In this document: positions 25,149-34,209 of the stretch, one piece after another
How positions within the stretch are numbered: position 1 is the stretch's first letter
Layout: the number at the start of each line of letters is the position of its first letter
Assembly (NCBI GenBank): GCA_029098105.1
Contig: JAQXNR010000035.1
Span: forward strand, 1-45,085
Direction of reading: 5' to 3'
Length of the DNA: 45,085 nt
Origin: Lachnospiraceae bacterium
Lineage (GTDB): Bacteria > Bacillota > Clostridia > Lachnospirales > Lachnospiraceae
Notes under the pieces: model-generated
Told to the model about the DNA's origin: nothing
Seen by the model: the letters and a program-made list of their open reading frames with translations, nothing else
The model's database searches: none
Made by a program: the position numbers and the translations under genes

Positions 25149-26525
25149 TTATGCACTAAAATCTACCTGATTGCCGTTTCTCTGCATCATATCCACAGCA
25201 ATACTTTCTTCTTCTGTCAACTCATCCTCCTGCAAATCCACATCCTCCAGACGAATCTGACGTTTTGCTTTAGATGATTGCTGCTGTCCTTCAAAATTCT
25301 GTTGCTGTTGCATATTGAATCCCTGAGGCTGAAGTGTTACTTCTACTGCCTCCACCTTCAATCCCTGATTCTGAAAAGACTCTTTCAGCGTCGACAACTG
25401 ACTTTCAATAGCATGTCTTGCCGCCTCTGTCTGGGCACTAATCTGTGCAGTAATAGCACCTTCTCTTGCAACCAGTTGAATCTGTACTCTTCCCAGACTT
25501 TCCGGATGTAATTGCAGTTCCATACTTGTGGTATTGCCCTTTACCAGAGTTTTTATTTCTTCTACAATTTGAGTAACAATATCCATTGCCTGCATACCAC
25601 TATAGGATGCCGACTGTGTTTTTGCTACCGCCTGTGCCAGATTGGCGAAAATATTCTGAGCCACTCCGGTTCCACGTGTTTCCACAGAGGTATCAGGATT
25701 GCCTGGAGTTTCCCGGGACGGCTGTTCAAAAGTCTGTTCTTCCGATGCATTCTGCATCTGATTCTGCACACTTACCCGCACGCCTTCCACAATCGTTTCT
25801 TCTGTGTCTCCAGACTCCGGCAGAGTATCTGACTGCTCACTCTGATTCCATACTGCTGTAAATTTCTCCTGTCCTGATTCCGTTTCCGTCATCATTACAG
25901 TATTCTCCGGCTGCTCTGCAATCTGTTCTTTCAACTGGTTAATGCTCTCCATCAAAGACTTCATCAACTGCGACAAATCCTCATCAGCCAGCAAATCCAT
26001 AGGAGTATCACATCCGGTCTGCTCCACTACAATCTGCACTACTGTATCCGGTTCCATTACCATTTCCGATTCCAGATTCAGTTGTTCCAGTATTCCTTGC
26101 AGTTCTTCCTGCGTAATTCCCAGCATCTGCTGTATTACTTCCAAAACCTGATCTACTATTGTTGCCGTGTTCCCACTGATATCTTCCTGTAATACAGTGT
26201 CGTCATCTGTCGCTTGGGTCTGTACATTCTGGCTTTCCTTTCCATCCTGTTGTCCGGAAGCAGATTTTGTAGAATTCAGTCTCTTCGGAGTAGAAGAACG
26301 AACCTCTTGTCTGGCATTGGTTCCATCCTCACGAGCGGATTGCTTTGTTCCGGCATCCTTGTGCTCGGAAGTATTGGTTCTGGTGCTGGTAGTATAAGAT
26401 TTCTCATATCCTGCCTGACTCATCACACTGGAAAAAGATGTCACTGTACTGCTGTCAGTTCGGGAAACACCGGTAGCCAGACTGGCAGAAGCCGCTGCAA
26501 TCCCCTGAACATTTGCGATTGTCAT
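25149..26525 (-). CDS. fliK: Hook length control protein FliK
   Basis: A 458-residue protein. The first 300 or so residues are low-complexity, Ser/Thr/Gln/Glu-rich, as in FliK rulers; the C-terminal Flg_hook domain (about 335-425) has the conserved LQLHPESLGRVQIQLVAREG and RHAIESQLSTLKESFQNQGL segments. It measures hook length and triggers the FlhB switch. GGAGGG lies 7 nt before the ATG. The gene has a hairpin just upstream. Confidence 0.93.
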   Translation of the reverse strand: MTIANVQGIAAASASLATGVSRTDSSTVTSFSSVMSQAGYEKSYTTSTRTNTSEHKDAGTKQSAREDGTNARQEVRSSTPKRLNSTKSASGQQDGKESQNVQTQATDDDTVLQEDISGNTATIVDQVLEVIQQMLGITQEELQGILEQLNLESEMVMEPDTVVQIVVEQTGCDTPMDLLADEDLSQLMKSLMESINQLKEQIAEQPENTVMMTETESGQEKFTAVWNQSEQSDTLPESGDTEETIVEGVRVSVQNQMQNASEEQTFEQPSRETPGNPDTSVETRGTGVAQNIFANLAQAVAKTQSASYSGMQAMDIVTQIVEEIKTLVKGNTTSMELQLHPESLGRVQIQLVAREGAITAQISAQTEAARHAIESQLSTLKESFQNQGLKVEAVEVTLQPQGFNMQQQQNFEGQQQSSKAKRQIRLEDVDLQEDELTEEESIAVDMMQRNGNQVDFSA

Positions 26526-26542
26526 GTCTTTCCCTCCTTTCC

Positions 26543-26591
26543 TATATATTGTATAAAAAAATTGCTATGTACTATAAAAGTACAATATATA
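26543..26591 (-). other. Hairpin directly upstream of the fliK ribosome binding site
   Basis: Perfect 11-nt arms TATATATTGTA (26543-26553) and TACAATATATA (26581-26591) enclose 27 nt that include a run of seven A on the plus strand. The structure ends 2 nt before the fliK GGAAAGGAGGG site, so it could shape translation or mRNA decay. Confidence 0.6.
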
Positions 26592-26616
26592 TATCGGAAG
26601 AATACTGCCTTGTCTA
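26588..26616 (-). promoter_or_regulatory. Possible internal promoter before fliK
   Basis: On the minus strand TAGACA (26611-26616) and TATATA (26588-26593) are 17 bp apart, just after the stop of the upstream gene. The match is partial and AT-rich DNA gives such sites by chance. Confidence 0.3.
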
Positions 26617-26620
26617 AATA

Positions 26621-27394
26621 CTAAGATGTCATTTTTTTTGTAATTTTTGCAGCAAAAGCAGCATTCATCTCTCCCATGATTTCTCCTCTGTCCTGAGCGC
26701 TCATCGCCTCCAGTATATGCACCACCGTATCCAAATCTGCTGTCATATTTTCCAGAATAGCAGCAGCCTGTTTAGGTTTCATTTTCGCATAAGACTCCGC
26801 CAGTTCCTTTTCCTTCTCAGATGCCGCCTCTGTCTGAACTGCCTCTTTATATAACTTGGCAGCCGTATCTTTGTCCATTGACTCATACCATTTGGTATAA
26901 TCGGATACATCCACATTGTCGTTATATACTACTTCCTTATAAAACTGCTCTTTTGTAGATTCAAAAGTTTTCTGGTTCTTTTCATATACCTTAAGCGTTG
27001 CAATTTCATTCTTTAAAGCCTCAATTTCTCCACTATCCACCGTACTCTGGGCGGCATCCCCGGAACTCTGTTGCGCCTGTTGAAGTTGTGCCAGTTGTTC
27101 TTCCAACTCATCAATCCGGGCAACCGCCTGTGCCAAAGTCTTGTATCCCGTCTCCTCCGCAATCTCCTCATCCGTTGGTTCCGGAAGAATCTGATTTACC
27201 ACAGGAACATCCTTTAAGATTGGGCGCAATACCTTAGTACCAAAACCACCCACATCCATGCGGATACAAATCATCAATATTACTAAAAACAACAGCACCA
27301 GTACAATGCATGCAAGAATCCCTTTCCCATGTCCGGAATGCTCTGGATCTTCCACCTGTATTGTATTAAAACCGTCATTGATTTTTTTCTTCAT
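26621..27394 (-). CDS. MotE/YlxF-like flagellar protein with MgtE-N-like domain
   Basis: A 257-residue single-pass membrane protein. TM at about 27-47; a predicted coiled coil (AVARIDELEEQLAQLQQ, about 88-140); and a C-terminal helical domain resembling MgtE_N (KPKQAAAILENMTADLDTVVHILEAMSAQDRGEIMG). This build and its place between fliJ and fliK match YlxF of Bacillus and the MotE/FlbB family. Such proteins are thought to support stator or export apparatus assembly. Confidence 0.85.
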   Translation of the reverse strand: MKKKINDGFNTIQVEDPEHSGHGKGILACIVLVLLFLVILMICIRMDVGGFGTKVLRPILKDVPVVNQILPEPTDEEIAEETGYKTLAQAVARIDELEEQLAQLQQAQQSSGDAAQSTVDSGEIEALKNEIATLKVYEKNQKTFESTKEQFYKEVVYNDNVDVSDYTKWYESMDKDTAAKLYKEAVQTEAASEKEKELAESYAKMKPKQAAAILENMTADLDTVVHILEAMSAQDRGEIMGEMNAAFAAKITKKMTS

Positions 27395-27417
27395 ACCTTC
27401 ACCTGCTCTCTCAATTT

Positions 27418-27885
27418 TCAGTTCTCTGAAAGGCTCTCCTCCTCTTCCGTCTTATTATGTTGAAAACTTACCAGTTCGTCAATCTCTTTTTTCTCCTGCT
27501 CATTGAGTTCCTGAAGAAACACCTGAAACTCATTGTCTTTCAATTTTTCATGTGTCTTTCTATCAATCATTGCCTCCTGCAATTTTCTCCTGGCATTGTC
27601 CAGAACCGCTTCCAGCGCCGCAATTTTCTTTTTCTGGTTTCTTTCATAGTATTCCATCGTCTCAATTGCCTGTTGACATTCGTTCAATTTACGCACATCC
27701 AGTCGATTTTGCATAAGGCACTGCTTTTGCTCCTCATACCCCTCTCTTCGCTGCACCAGCAACTGCAACTGCTCCTGTGCCTCATTCACTTTCATCTGGG
27801 CTTGGGAAAAAGCAGTCTTTGCCTGGTCTTCCAATTTGTATTTAACATCCAGAACATTCTGCATGGAATACCGGAACTTCGCCAT
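27418..27885 (-). CDS. fliJ: Flagellar export protein FliJ
   Basis: A 155-residue, fully coiled-coil protein (FRYSMQNVLDVKYKLEDQAK at the start, long Gln/Glu/Lys-rich helices after). FliJ sits as the stalk in the FliI hexamer and links it to FlhA. It follows fliI by 25 bp. Identity rests on coiled-coil pattern, length and position. Confidence 0.92.
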   Translation of the reverse strand: MAKFRYSMQNVLDVKYKLEDQAKTAFSQAQMKVNEAQEQLQLLVQRREGYEEQKQCLMQNRLDVRKLNECQQAIETMEYYERNQKKKIAALEAVLDNARRKLQEAMIDRKTHEKLKDNEFQVFLQELNEQEKKEIDELVSFQHNKTEEEESLSEN

Positions 27886-27910
27886 TTTTTCTACCTAACC
27901 TTCCCTATCT

Positions 27911-29236
27911 CTAACTCTGTTGCTGTTCAAACATTTCCCCCAGCATTTGAATCGTCTCCTCCAGCGTCACTCTGGCATCCACATCCTGGCGTAGAAATTC
28001 ATTGACCTGATTAATTTTGGAAATGGCATAATCAATCTCCGGATTGGCTCCTGATTTGTAAGCTCCAATATTAATCAAATCTTCTGCCTCATTGTAAGTT
28101 GCCAGTACATTCCGCAGTTTTCCAGCCAGATTCTTGTGCTCCTTTGTTGCAATCTGACTCATGCAACGGGAAATACTTGCCATTACATCCACTGCAGGGT
28201 AATGGTTTTTCTGTGCCAGCCGCCGGGACAATACAATATGCCCGTCCAGAATGCTTCGCGCCGTATCCGTAATCGGTTCATTAAAGTCATCGCCATCTAC
28301 TAATACCGTATACAATCCGGTAATTGAGCCTTTTTCTGAACATCCCGCCCGTTCCAGCAATTTCGGCATTTCAGAATATACACTGGGAGGGTATCCCCGG
28401 GTAACCGGAGGCTCCCCAGAGGCCAGTCCAATCTCCCGCTGTGCCATGGAAAAACGAGTAAGGGAGTCCATCATCAGCAGTACGTCCCGTCCCTGGTCCC
28501 GGAAATATTCTGCTATGGCAGTTGCCGTTTTCGCCGCCTTACTTCGAATTAAAGCAGGTTTATCTGAAGTCGCCACCACCAATACAGAACGTTTCATACC
28601 TTCCTCTCCCAAATCCCGTTCTATAAATTCTCGAACTTCCCTTCCCCGCTCTCCAATCAGCGCAATTACATTAATATCCGCTTTGGTATTCCGGGCGAAC
28701 ATACCCATCAGTGTACTTTTTCCTACACCGGAACCAGCAAAAATTCCAATACGCTGTCCTTTTCCTACGGTTATAAGACCATCCACCGCTTTCACTCCCA
28801 GCGGAAGAATCTCATCAATAATCTTTCGCGACATCGGATCCGGCGGCTCTGCCTCCACAGAATAAGAATCAGGCAAAATAAATTCTTCCGCCTGCACATC
28901 CACCGGAATTCCCAGACCATCCAGCGTTTTCCCCAGCAGTTCCGGTCCTACATACACCTGCAGCGGTTCCCCAGTATTTTCCACAAACGCTCCCAAACCG
29001 ATTCCTTCCACATTATCAAAAGGCATAAGAAGAATCCGGTTGTCCCGAAACCCAACCACTTCTGCATTGACTCTGTGCTTTCCATCCTTTGAAGTAATAT
29101 AGCACAAATCATTCAATTTGGCATCCGGTCCAACCGATTCAATGGTCAGTCCTACTACCTTTGCAACCTTTCCCATTTTCTTTTCAAAAGATTGTTCCTT
29201 TAATTGTTCATATTTTTCAAAATTAATATTCAGCAT
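27911..29236 (-). CDS. fliI: Flagellar export ATPase FliI
   Basis: A 441-residue F1-beta-like ATPase. Walker A GSGVGKST is at 168-175, followed by IALIGERGREVREFIE, the Walker B region VLLMMDSLTRFSMAQREIGL and the PPSVYSEMPKLLERAG loop. It energises export with FliH and FliJ. The frame is open back to an ATG overlapping the fliH stop, but that 37-codon extension is Cys/aromatic-rich and crosses a hairpin; the ATG at 29236 (GGTGAG upstream) matches the family start. Confidence 0.95.
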   Translation of the reverse strand: MLNINFEKYEQLKEQSFEKKMGKVAKVVGLTIESVGPDAKLNDLCYITSKDGKHRVNAEVVGFRDNRILLMPFDNVEGIGLGAFVENTGEPLQVYVGPELLGKTLDGLGIPVDVQAEEFILPDSYSVEAEPPDPMSRKIIDEILPLGVKAVDGLITVGKGQRIGIFAGSGVGKSTLMGMFARNTKADINVIALIGERGREVREFIERDLGEEGMKRSVLVVATSDKPALIRSKAAKTATAIAEYFRDQGRDVLLMMDSLTRFSMAQREIGLASGEPPVTRGYPPSVYSEMPKLLERAGCSEKGSITGLYTVLVDGDDFNEPITDTARSILDGHIVLSRRLAQKNHYPAVDVMASISRCMSQIATKEHKNLAGKLRNVLATYNEAEDLINIGAYKSGANPEIDYAISKINQVNEFLRQDVDARVTLEETIQMLGEMFEQQQS

Positions 29237-29275
29237 ATTCTCACCACACTTCTTCCCAATTCGGGAATAAACAAA

Positions 29276-29305
29276 AATTCCATATACCTTTCGGAATATG
29301 GAATT
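29276..29305 (-). other. Hairpin with T run between fliH and fliI
   Basis: AATTCCATAT (29276-29285) and ATATGGAATT (29296-29305) form a 10-bp perfect stem with a 10-nt loop; on the minus strand the stem ends in TTTTTG. It resembles a weak AT-rich terminator or a processing site within the operon. Confidence 0.6.
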
Positions 29306-29339
29306 GCACTGTCTTATATATTTGTAACGGTAACAAAAA

Positions 29340-30221
29340 TTACGCATTTAACAGCATAAGACTTTTTATGAGTTGGGATACCTGTACATCCAGGCTCAAA
29401 TCCACAAGTCCACCATCCGTCTCAATTTTACACTGGTTTTTCGTTAATTTTGCATCCTGAAACAACTCTATCTTAACACCGGGATTCAAATACCCATAAA
29501 TCTCTTCTTTATGTCTACTGACATATTCAAAATCCGCCTCCGACAATGAAATAATAAAAGAATGACTGTTTTCAATTCCCCGCATAGCGTTGTTAATTAA
29601 ATATAAAATCACATCCTTGTGTCCGGTAACAACCACCCCCGTTAAACGGGTCAATAAATCACACAATACAGAAACAAACTGGGGTTCCAACTCCTGAAGT
29701 GCCTGTTCCTGTTCTTCCTGCATACTCCTTTTCCACTGTTCCTGCTCCTGCCTGAGTTGTTCCTTCAACTGTTCCACTTCTTCGGCAGCATCCATCATTC
29801 CCTGTTGATATCCTTCTTCCCTGCCTGCCAACTGTCCCTGGGCTTTGATGTCTTCCACCTGAGCCTGTGCCTGAGCACGAATCTCAGCAGCCTCCTGATA
29901 TGCCTCCTCAATTACAAGTGCTGCCTCATGTGCCAATTCCGAATCCTCTACCCGGTCAGCATTTTGTTCCATCTCATCCATTTGTTCCGCCTGAGCGTCT
30001 TGCAACTGCTGTAATTTTTCAGGAGTTAATTCAGTCACAGAAAGTCCCGACACAAATCCATCTTCCGTAGAATTCTTAACTTGCTGTTCATATTCCTGCA
30101 TACGACGTTCATTAATCTGCACAGCAATCTCATTTTTATCCGCATCAATAATAAACGGCGAACTGTTTCTCGTACTGTATCCTTTAATCAGATTAGACAA
30201 TGATTTCGTCACCTCCGCCAC
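29340..30221 (-). CDS. fliH: Flagellar export ATPase regulator FliH
   Basis: A 293-residue FliH. After a variable N-terminal part comes a very Gln/Glu/Ala-rich coiled coil (about 70-180) including GREEGYQQGMMDAAEEVEQL, then a C-terminal V-ATPase subunit E-like domain (about 185-290) ending DLSLDVQVSQLIKSLM. It holds FliI and links it to the C ring. The start lies within the end of fliG (29-bp overlap). Confidence 0.93.
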   Translation of the reverse strand: MAEVTKSLSNLIKGYSTRNSSPFIIDADKNEIAVQINERRMQEYEQQVKNSTEDGFVSGLSVTELTPEKLQQLQDAQAEQMDEMEQNADRVEDSELAHEAALVIEEAYQEAAEIRAQAQAQVEDIKAQGQLAGREEGYQQGMMDAAEEVEQLKEQLRQEQEQWKRSMQEEQEQALQELEPQFVSVLCDLLTRLTGVVVTGHKDVILYLINNAMRGIENSHSFIISLSEADFEYVSRHKEEIYGYLNPGVKIELFQDAKLTKNQCKIETDGGLVDLSLDVQVSQLIKSLMLLNA

Positions 30222-31206
30222 GGGAAATTACAATATCACCGCTATCCTCCAGTTTACGGACAATGTTAACAATACGCTGCTGTGCATCTTCTACATCCTT
30301 CATACGAACCGGACCCATAAATTCCATATCTTCCTTGATCATCGTAGCCAGACGGGAAGAAAGATTCTCGAAAATAACATTCTGTACATCCTCGTTTGCC
30401 GCCTTCAATGCAATCGCCAATTCGTTGTTGTCCACCTCTCGGAGAACTCTCTGAATAGAACGGTTGTCCAGTGTCAGAATATCCTCGAACACAAACATCT
30501 TATGACGGATTTCATCTGCCAATTCTGGCTCTTCGATATCCAGAGTTTCCATAATATTCTTCTCGGTACCACGATCCACAGTATTTAAAATCTCTACAAT
30601 CGCATCCACACCACCGACAATCGTGTAATCCTGATTCACTAAAGATGCCAGTTTGCGCTCCAATACTTTCTCCACTTCCTTTATTACATCCGGACTAGTT
30701 CTGTCCATCTGAGCAATACGTCTTGCCACATCCGCCTGTTTGTCCGCCGGAAGAGCAGACACAATCTGAGCCGCCTGGTTCGCAGACAGGTAAGACAAAA
30801 TCAAAGCAATCGTCTGGGGATGTTCATCCTGAATAAAATTAAGCAACTGACTGGCATCGGTCTTCCGAATAAATTCGAAGGGTCGAACCTGAAGAGAAGC
30901 CGTCAAACGTCCAATCACATCCCGCGCCTTTTCTGCACCAAGGGCTTTCTCCAGCAAATCGGTAGCATAGCCAATACCACCCTCTGTAATATACTGCTGT
31001 GCCAGACAAATCTCGTAAAATTCATCCACAACTTCTTCCTTAACCTGAGGAGAAATGCTTCTGGTGTTCGCAATCTCCAATGTCAATTGTTCAATTTCAT
31101 CTTCCTTCAGGTGCTTAAATATAGTAGCAGACTTCTCTGGTCCCAATGCAATCAATAAAATTGCCGCTTTCTCTACACCACCAATATCACTATTCTGCAT
31201 TGCCAT
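30193..31206 (-). CDS. fliG: Flagellar motor switch protein FliG
   Basis: A 337-residue FliG with N, middle (EHPQTIALILSYL motif) and C-terminal domains. The torque helix with charged residues that face MotA is visible (EDILTLDNRSIQRVLREVDN near 246-265). It joins FliF to FliM and FliY. It follows fliF by 4 bp. Confidence 0.97.
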   Translation of the reverse strand: MAMQNSDIGGVEKAAILLIALGPEKSATIFKHLKEDEIEQLTLEIANTRSISPQVKEEVVDEFYEICLAQQYITEGGIGYATDLLEKALGAEKARDVIGRLTASLQVRPFEFIRKTDASQLLNFIQDEHPQTIALILSYLSANQAAQIVSALPADKQADVARRIAQMDRTSPDVIKEVEKVLERKLASLVNQDYTIVGGVDAIVEILNTVDRGTEKNIMETLDIEEPELADEIRHKMFVFEDILTLDNRSIQRVLREVDNNELAIALKAANEDVQNVIFENLSSRLATMIKEDMEFMGPVRMKDVEDAQQRIVNIVRKLEDSGDIVISRGGGDEIIV

Positions 31207-31210
31207 GTCA

Positions 31211-32833
31211 TCACTCCCAATCCTCGTTCAGCCAGTTACGCAGCAACTGTGCAACCGCCTCCGGATTCTCATCTACAAACTTCTCAATCTGCTCTCTCGC
31301 AGCCGACTTATCACTAAACTCAATATCATCCAAACTCTGGTTCTCCTTTGTCGTAGCAAGTAACGCCTCTACTGAAAGTTCCGGTTCCATTTCTTCAATC
31401 TCAACCGGTTTCATTCCCTTAAATACAACAAACAGCAACAATGCTACAATCAACAGCGCCAGTATGTATTGCAGGTAATTCTTCGCCATAGTGGAAACTG
31501 ACATGTGTGTTGCATCGTAGAACAACGGCACCTCATAGGCAATGATTGAAATATTCTCCTCTGCAATTCCGGTAGCCATAGAAACACTGGTAATCAATGC
31601 CGGATCCACTTCAAGGGAACTGGAATTGCCGTTCGCTTCCTTAAACTCCGCAAACGTCTGGTCATTCTCCTTCAACTGATCCTTCAATTCATCCTCATAG
31701 TAAGAACGGTAACGGTTCAATACAATGGAAATGGAAGAATTGTCATAATTAATTTTCGCCACTCCGGCTTGAGTCACCGTTGTACGCTTACTGGTGTTAT
31801 ATTGATTCTTTGTAATATCAGTCGTTCCACTGCTACTACCATCTCCCAGCAAATCATAATCCGTCGTTTCGCCATCATTGGCATCGGTTCCCGGTATATT
31901 CCCACTGTCCGAATTATTCTCGTTATGGTAATTATAATCATAGGACTTCGGTCCTGTCTCCTGTCCATCATCTGTATAAAAGTGCTCATCTGTAGATGTG
32001 GATTTGTCAAAATTCACATCTATGTTCGGGGCAACCTCTACATCGTTATAGTTACTGGACTTTAAAAGCAGAGCCTGTACCTGGGTTTTAATGTCATTCA
32101 CAACACTGTTTTTATATTCCTCAGCCGATGCCAACGAAGCCGTTCCATCCTCATTGTCTGCCCCAGAAAACAAAATGTTTCCATTCTGGTCAATAATCTT
32201 AATATTATTGGTATTACTATTTCCAATACTGGTAGCAAGGTAATTCGCAATTCCCTTTGCTGCAGAAGACTTAAACTTGTCATTAATAGTCAGCATTGCT
32301 GCACATGTATTGTCTTTCTCTTCCTCTAAAATTGCCGTAGAATCATCCGCATAAGTTATCTGTACCGAAGCCGCCTCTACACCTTCAATCGTTTTAACAA
32401 TAACATTGGCAAATTCATTCTGTCTTGCCAGTTTAATCTTCTCATCTTTCTCCTTAGAAGTCGTTGACAAATCGTTATCCAACGCCTGCTCATAGGTATA
32501 GGCATTATTGGAATCTGCTCCAACACTGTTAGCACCCAATGCCATTCTCGCATCGGCAACCTTCTTAGAGTCTACGCTTAAAGTCAGTCCATCATCTGAC
32601 ACCCGGTAGAGAATTCCCTGTTCCTCCAATATTTCCTTTGCAGCCGCTGTATCGGAAGTCTTCTCATATACAGCAATCTGCTCATATGTAGTTCTTGTAA
32701 ACATAACCACAAATATAACAACCGTCACAATGATAGCCAACGCCAATGCAATAATTATTGTCCTCTGTTTGGAGGTGAATTTCTTCCAGAACTCCAATAT
32801 CTGCTGTGGTATCTGTTTTATTCTATCACCCAT
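31211..32833 (-). CDS. fliF: Flagellar MS-ring protein FliF
   Basis: A 540-residue FliF with two TM segments (about 24-46 and about 447-465), the YscJ-like ring-building motifs between them (LEEQGILYRVSDDG, RQNEFANVIVKTIEGVEAA) and a cytosolic C-terminal FliG-binding tail rich in acidic residues. It is the base on which the motor is built. The middle Asp/Asn/Gly/Ser-rich stretch (about 290-340) is longer than typical. Confidence 0.96.
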   Translation of the reverse strand: MGDRIKQIPQQILEFWKKFTSKQRTIIIALALAIIVTVVIFVVMFTRTTYEQIAVYEKTSDTAAAKEILEEQGILYRVSDDGLTLSVDSKKVADARMALGANSVGADSNNAYTYEQALDNDLSTTSKEKDEKIKLARQNEFANVIVKTIEGVEAASVQITYADDSTAILEEEKDNTCAAMLTINDKFKSSAAKGIANYLATSIGNSNTNNIKIIDQNGNILFSGADNEDGTASLASAEEYKNSVVNDIKTQVQALLLKSSNYNDVEVAPNIDVNFDKSTSTDEHFYTDDGQETGPKSYDYNYHNENNSDSGNIPGTDANDGETTDYDLLGDGSSSGTTDITKNQYNTSKRTTVTQAGVAKINYDNSSISIVLNRYRSYYEDELKDQLKENDQTFAEFKEANGNSSSLEVDPALITSVSMATGIAEENISIIAYEVPLFYDATHMSVSTMAKNYLQYILALLIVALLLFVVFKGMKPVEIEEMEPELSVEALLATTKENQSLDDIEFSDKSAAREQIEKFVDENPEAVAQLLRNWLNEDWE

Positions 32834-32879
32834 AATACAACCGTCTCCAACCTGTTTCTGCTTATAATCCCATAACTAT

Positions 32880-33191
32880 TTATACTGTCATCTGCATAAT
32901 CTCACGATATGCTTCCACCAATTTATCTCTCACAGCGACTGTATATTGCAATGCAATATTCGCTTTCTGCTGTGCAATTGCCAATTCATTTGTATTGTCT
33001 GTATATCCCAATTCAAAATTAATCTCTGCCTGCTGGGCATCCTTTTGTAACGCATCTGTCTCCTGAATCATATTCATGGCCGAATCCAGTAAATCTTCAA
33101 AGGCAGTGCCATTGCTTTTATGTACACCGCTAGAAGTAAGTTGATTGCTCCAATCCACCCCTGCTGCTTTTGCAATCTCGTCAATATTCAT
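32880..33191 (-). CDS. fliE: Hook-basal body protein FliE
   Basis: A 103-residue FliE, the adaptor between MS ring and rod. The conserved second half is FELGYTDNTNELAIAQQKANIALQYTVAVRDKLVEAYREIMQM. The N-terminal half is variable. Operon place between flgC and fliF is the standard one. Confidence 0.95.
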   Translation of the reverse strand: MNIDEIAKAAGVDWSNQLTSSGVHKSNGTAFEDLLDSAMNMIQETDALQKDAQQAEINFELGYTDNTNELAIAQQKANIALQYTVAVRDKLVEAYREIMQMTV

Positions 33192-33234
33192 GTAACTACT
33201 CCTTTATTCTATATATCCATCCGCTGCATCCCAA

Positions 33235-33672
33235 CTATGCCTGCATAATCTCCAGACCTTTTGACGCCATAGACTTAGCAGCCTGAAAAGCCGTCACATT
33301 TGCTTCGAAAGAACGGGACGCATCAATCATGTCTGTCATTTCCTGAACCGTGTCCACATTTGGGTAAGAAACATAACCATTTTCATCTGCATCGGGATGA
33401 TCCGGATCATACACCATCTTCAAATCACTCATATCTGTGGTAATTCCTGTAACCTTTACACCACTGTTTGCCTGTCCCATACAGGTCTCCAACACATTAC
33501 CAAAGGCGGTCCGACGCTTCTCTGCCATTACCACAGTCTTTCTGCGGTACACATTACCATCTTCCCCCCGGGTTGAATTAGCATTTGCAATATTCTGGGA
33601 AACAATATCAATCCGTAACTGCTGTGCCGTCATACCCGTTGCAGCAATATTCATTGCACTAAAGGAACCCAT
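33235..33672 (-). CDS. flgC: Flagellar proximal rod protein FlgC
   Basis: A 145-residue FlgC with the rod signature (QLRIDIVSQNIANANSTRGEDG) near the N terminus and the C-terminal DMIDASRSFEANVTAFQAAK motif. The frame also opens with a TTG two codons upstream, but the ATG at 33672, 10 nt after AGGAGG, gives the family start (MGSFSAMNIAATGMTAQ). Confidence 0.96.
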   Translation of the reverse strand: MGSFSAMNIAATGMTAQQLRIDIVSQNIANANSTRGEDGNVYRRKTVVMAEKRRTAFGNVLETCMGQANSGVKVTGITTDMSDLKMVYDPDHPDADENGYVSYPNVDTVQEMTDMIDASRSFEANVTAFQAAKSMASKGLEIMQA

Positions 33673-33733
33673 ACGCAATCATCCTCCTATAATCAAAAAC
33701 ATTAGTTATATATCAAACTGTCATTTGCAACCA

Positions 33734-34126
33734 TTATTTGCCTAGTGCCGTACGAATTCTGCTGAATTCCTGCTTCATACTGTCAATTAATGCATTATAA
33801 CGAATCTGGTTCTCCGCCAAATACACATTCTCTGTAGAAATGTCTACATTATTGCCATCTGTGCGGTAGGACAAATTTACATTGTCCGTATATACACTGC
33901 AATTAATCTCCTCCAGTTTTGTATTAATCTGGCTGATTCTTCCGTCTAAAGACCCACTTCCAATCAGTGCCTCCTCCAAATAAGCCGAAAAAGCAACATC
34001 CTTGCGCTTGTAATTCGGTGTGTCCACATTGGCAATATTATTGGAAAGCACCTCATTTCTAGTCCAGCAGGCGTCTGCCCCCTTGTCCAACACATCGATA
34101 TAATTATAAATACCCGTATTTATCAT
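33734..34126 (-). CDS. flgB: Flagellar proximal rod protein FlgB
   Basis: A 130-residue FlgB, first gene of the flagellar operon. The rod signature NEVLSNNIANVDTPNYKRKD and C-terminal AENQIRYNALIDSMKQEF are present. TAAGGAGG lies 6 nt before the ATG. It starts only 83 bp after codY, with a hairpin between. Confidence 0.96.
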   Translation of the reverse strand: MINTGIYNYIDVLDKGADACWTRNEVLSNNIANVDTPNYKRKDVAFSAYLEEALIGSGSLDGRISQINTKLEEINCSVYTDNVNLSYRTDGNNVDISTENVYLAENQIRYNALIDSMKQEFSRIRTALGK

Positions 34127-34150
34127 AACTAACCTCCTTAAAACAATACA

Positions 34151-34186
34151 AAAAGGAATCTATGAGAAATCTCAAAAATTCCTTTT
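34151..34186 (-). terminator. Hairpin between codY and flgB, weak terminator or attenuator
   Basis: AAAAGGAAT (34151-34159) pairs with ATTCCTTTT (34178-34186), with an inner TGAGA/TCTCA pair. On the minus strand the stem ends in a T-rich TTTTTGTATTGTTTT stretch that runs up to the flgB binding site. There is no room for a promoter between it and flgB. Confidence 0.6.
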
Positions 34187-34209
34187 ACCTATCCCCGGAA
34201 ATCCATTTC

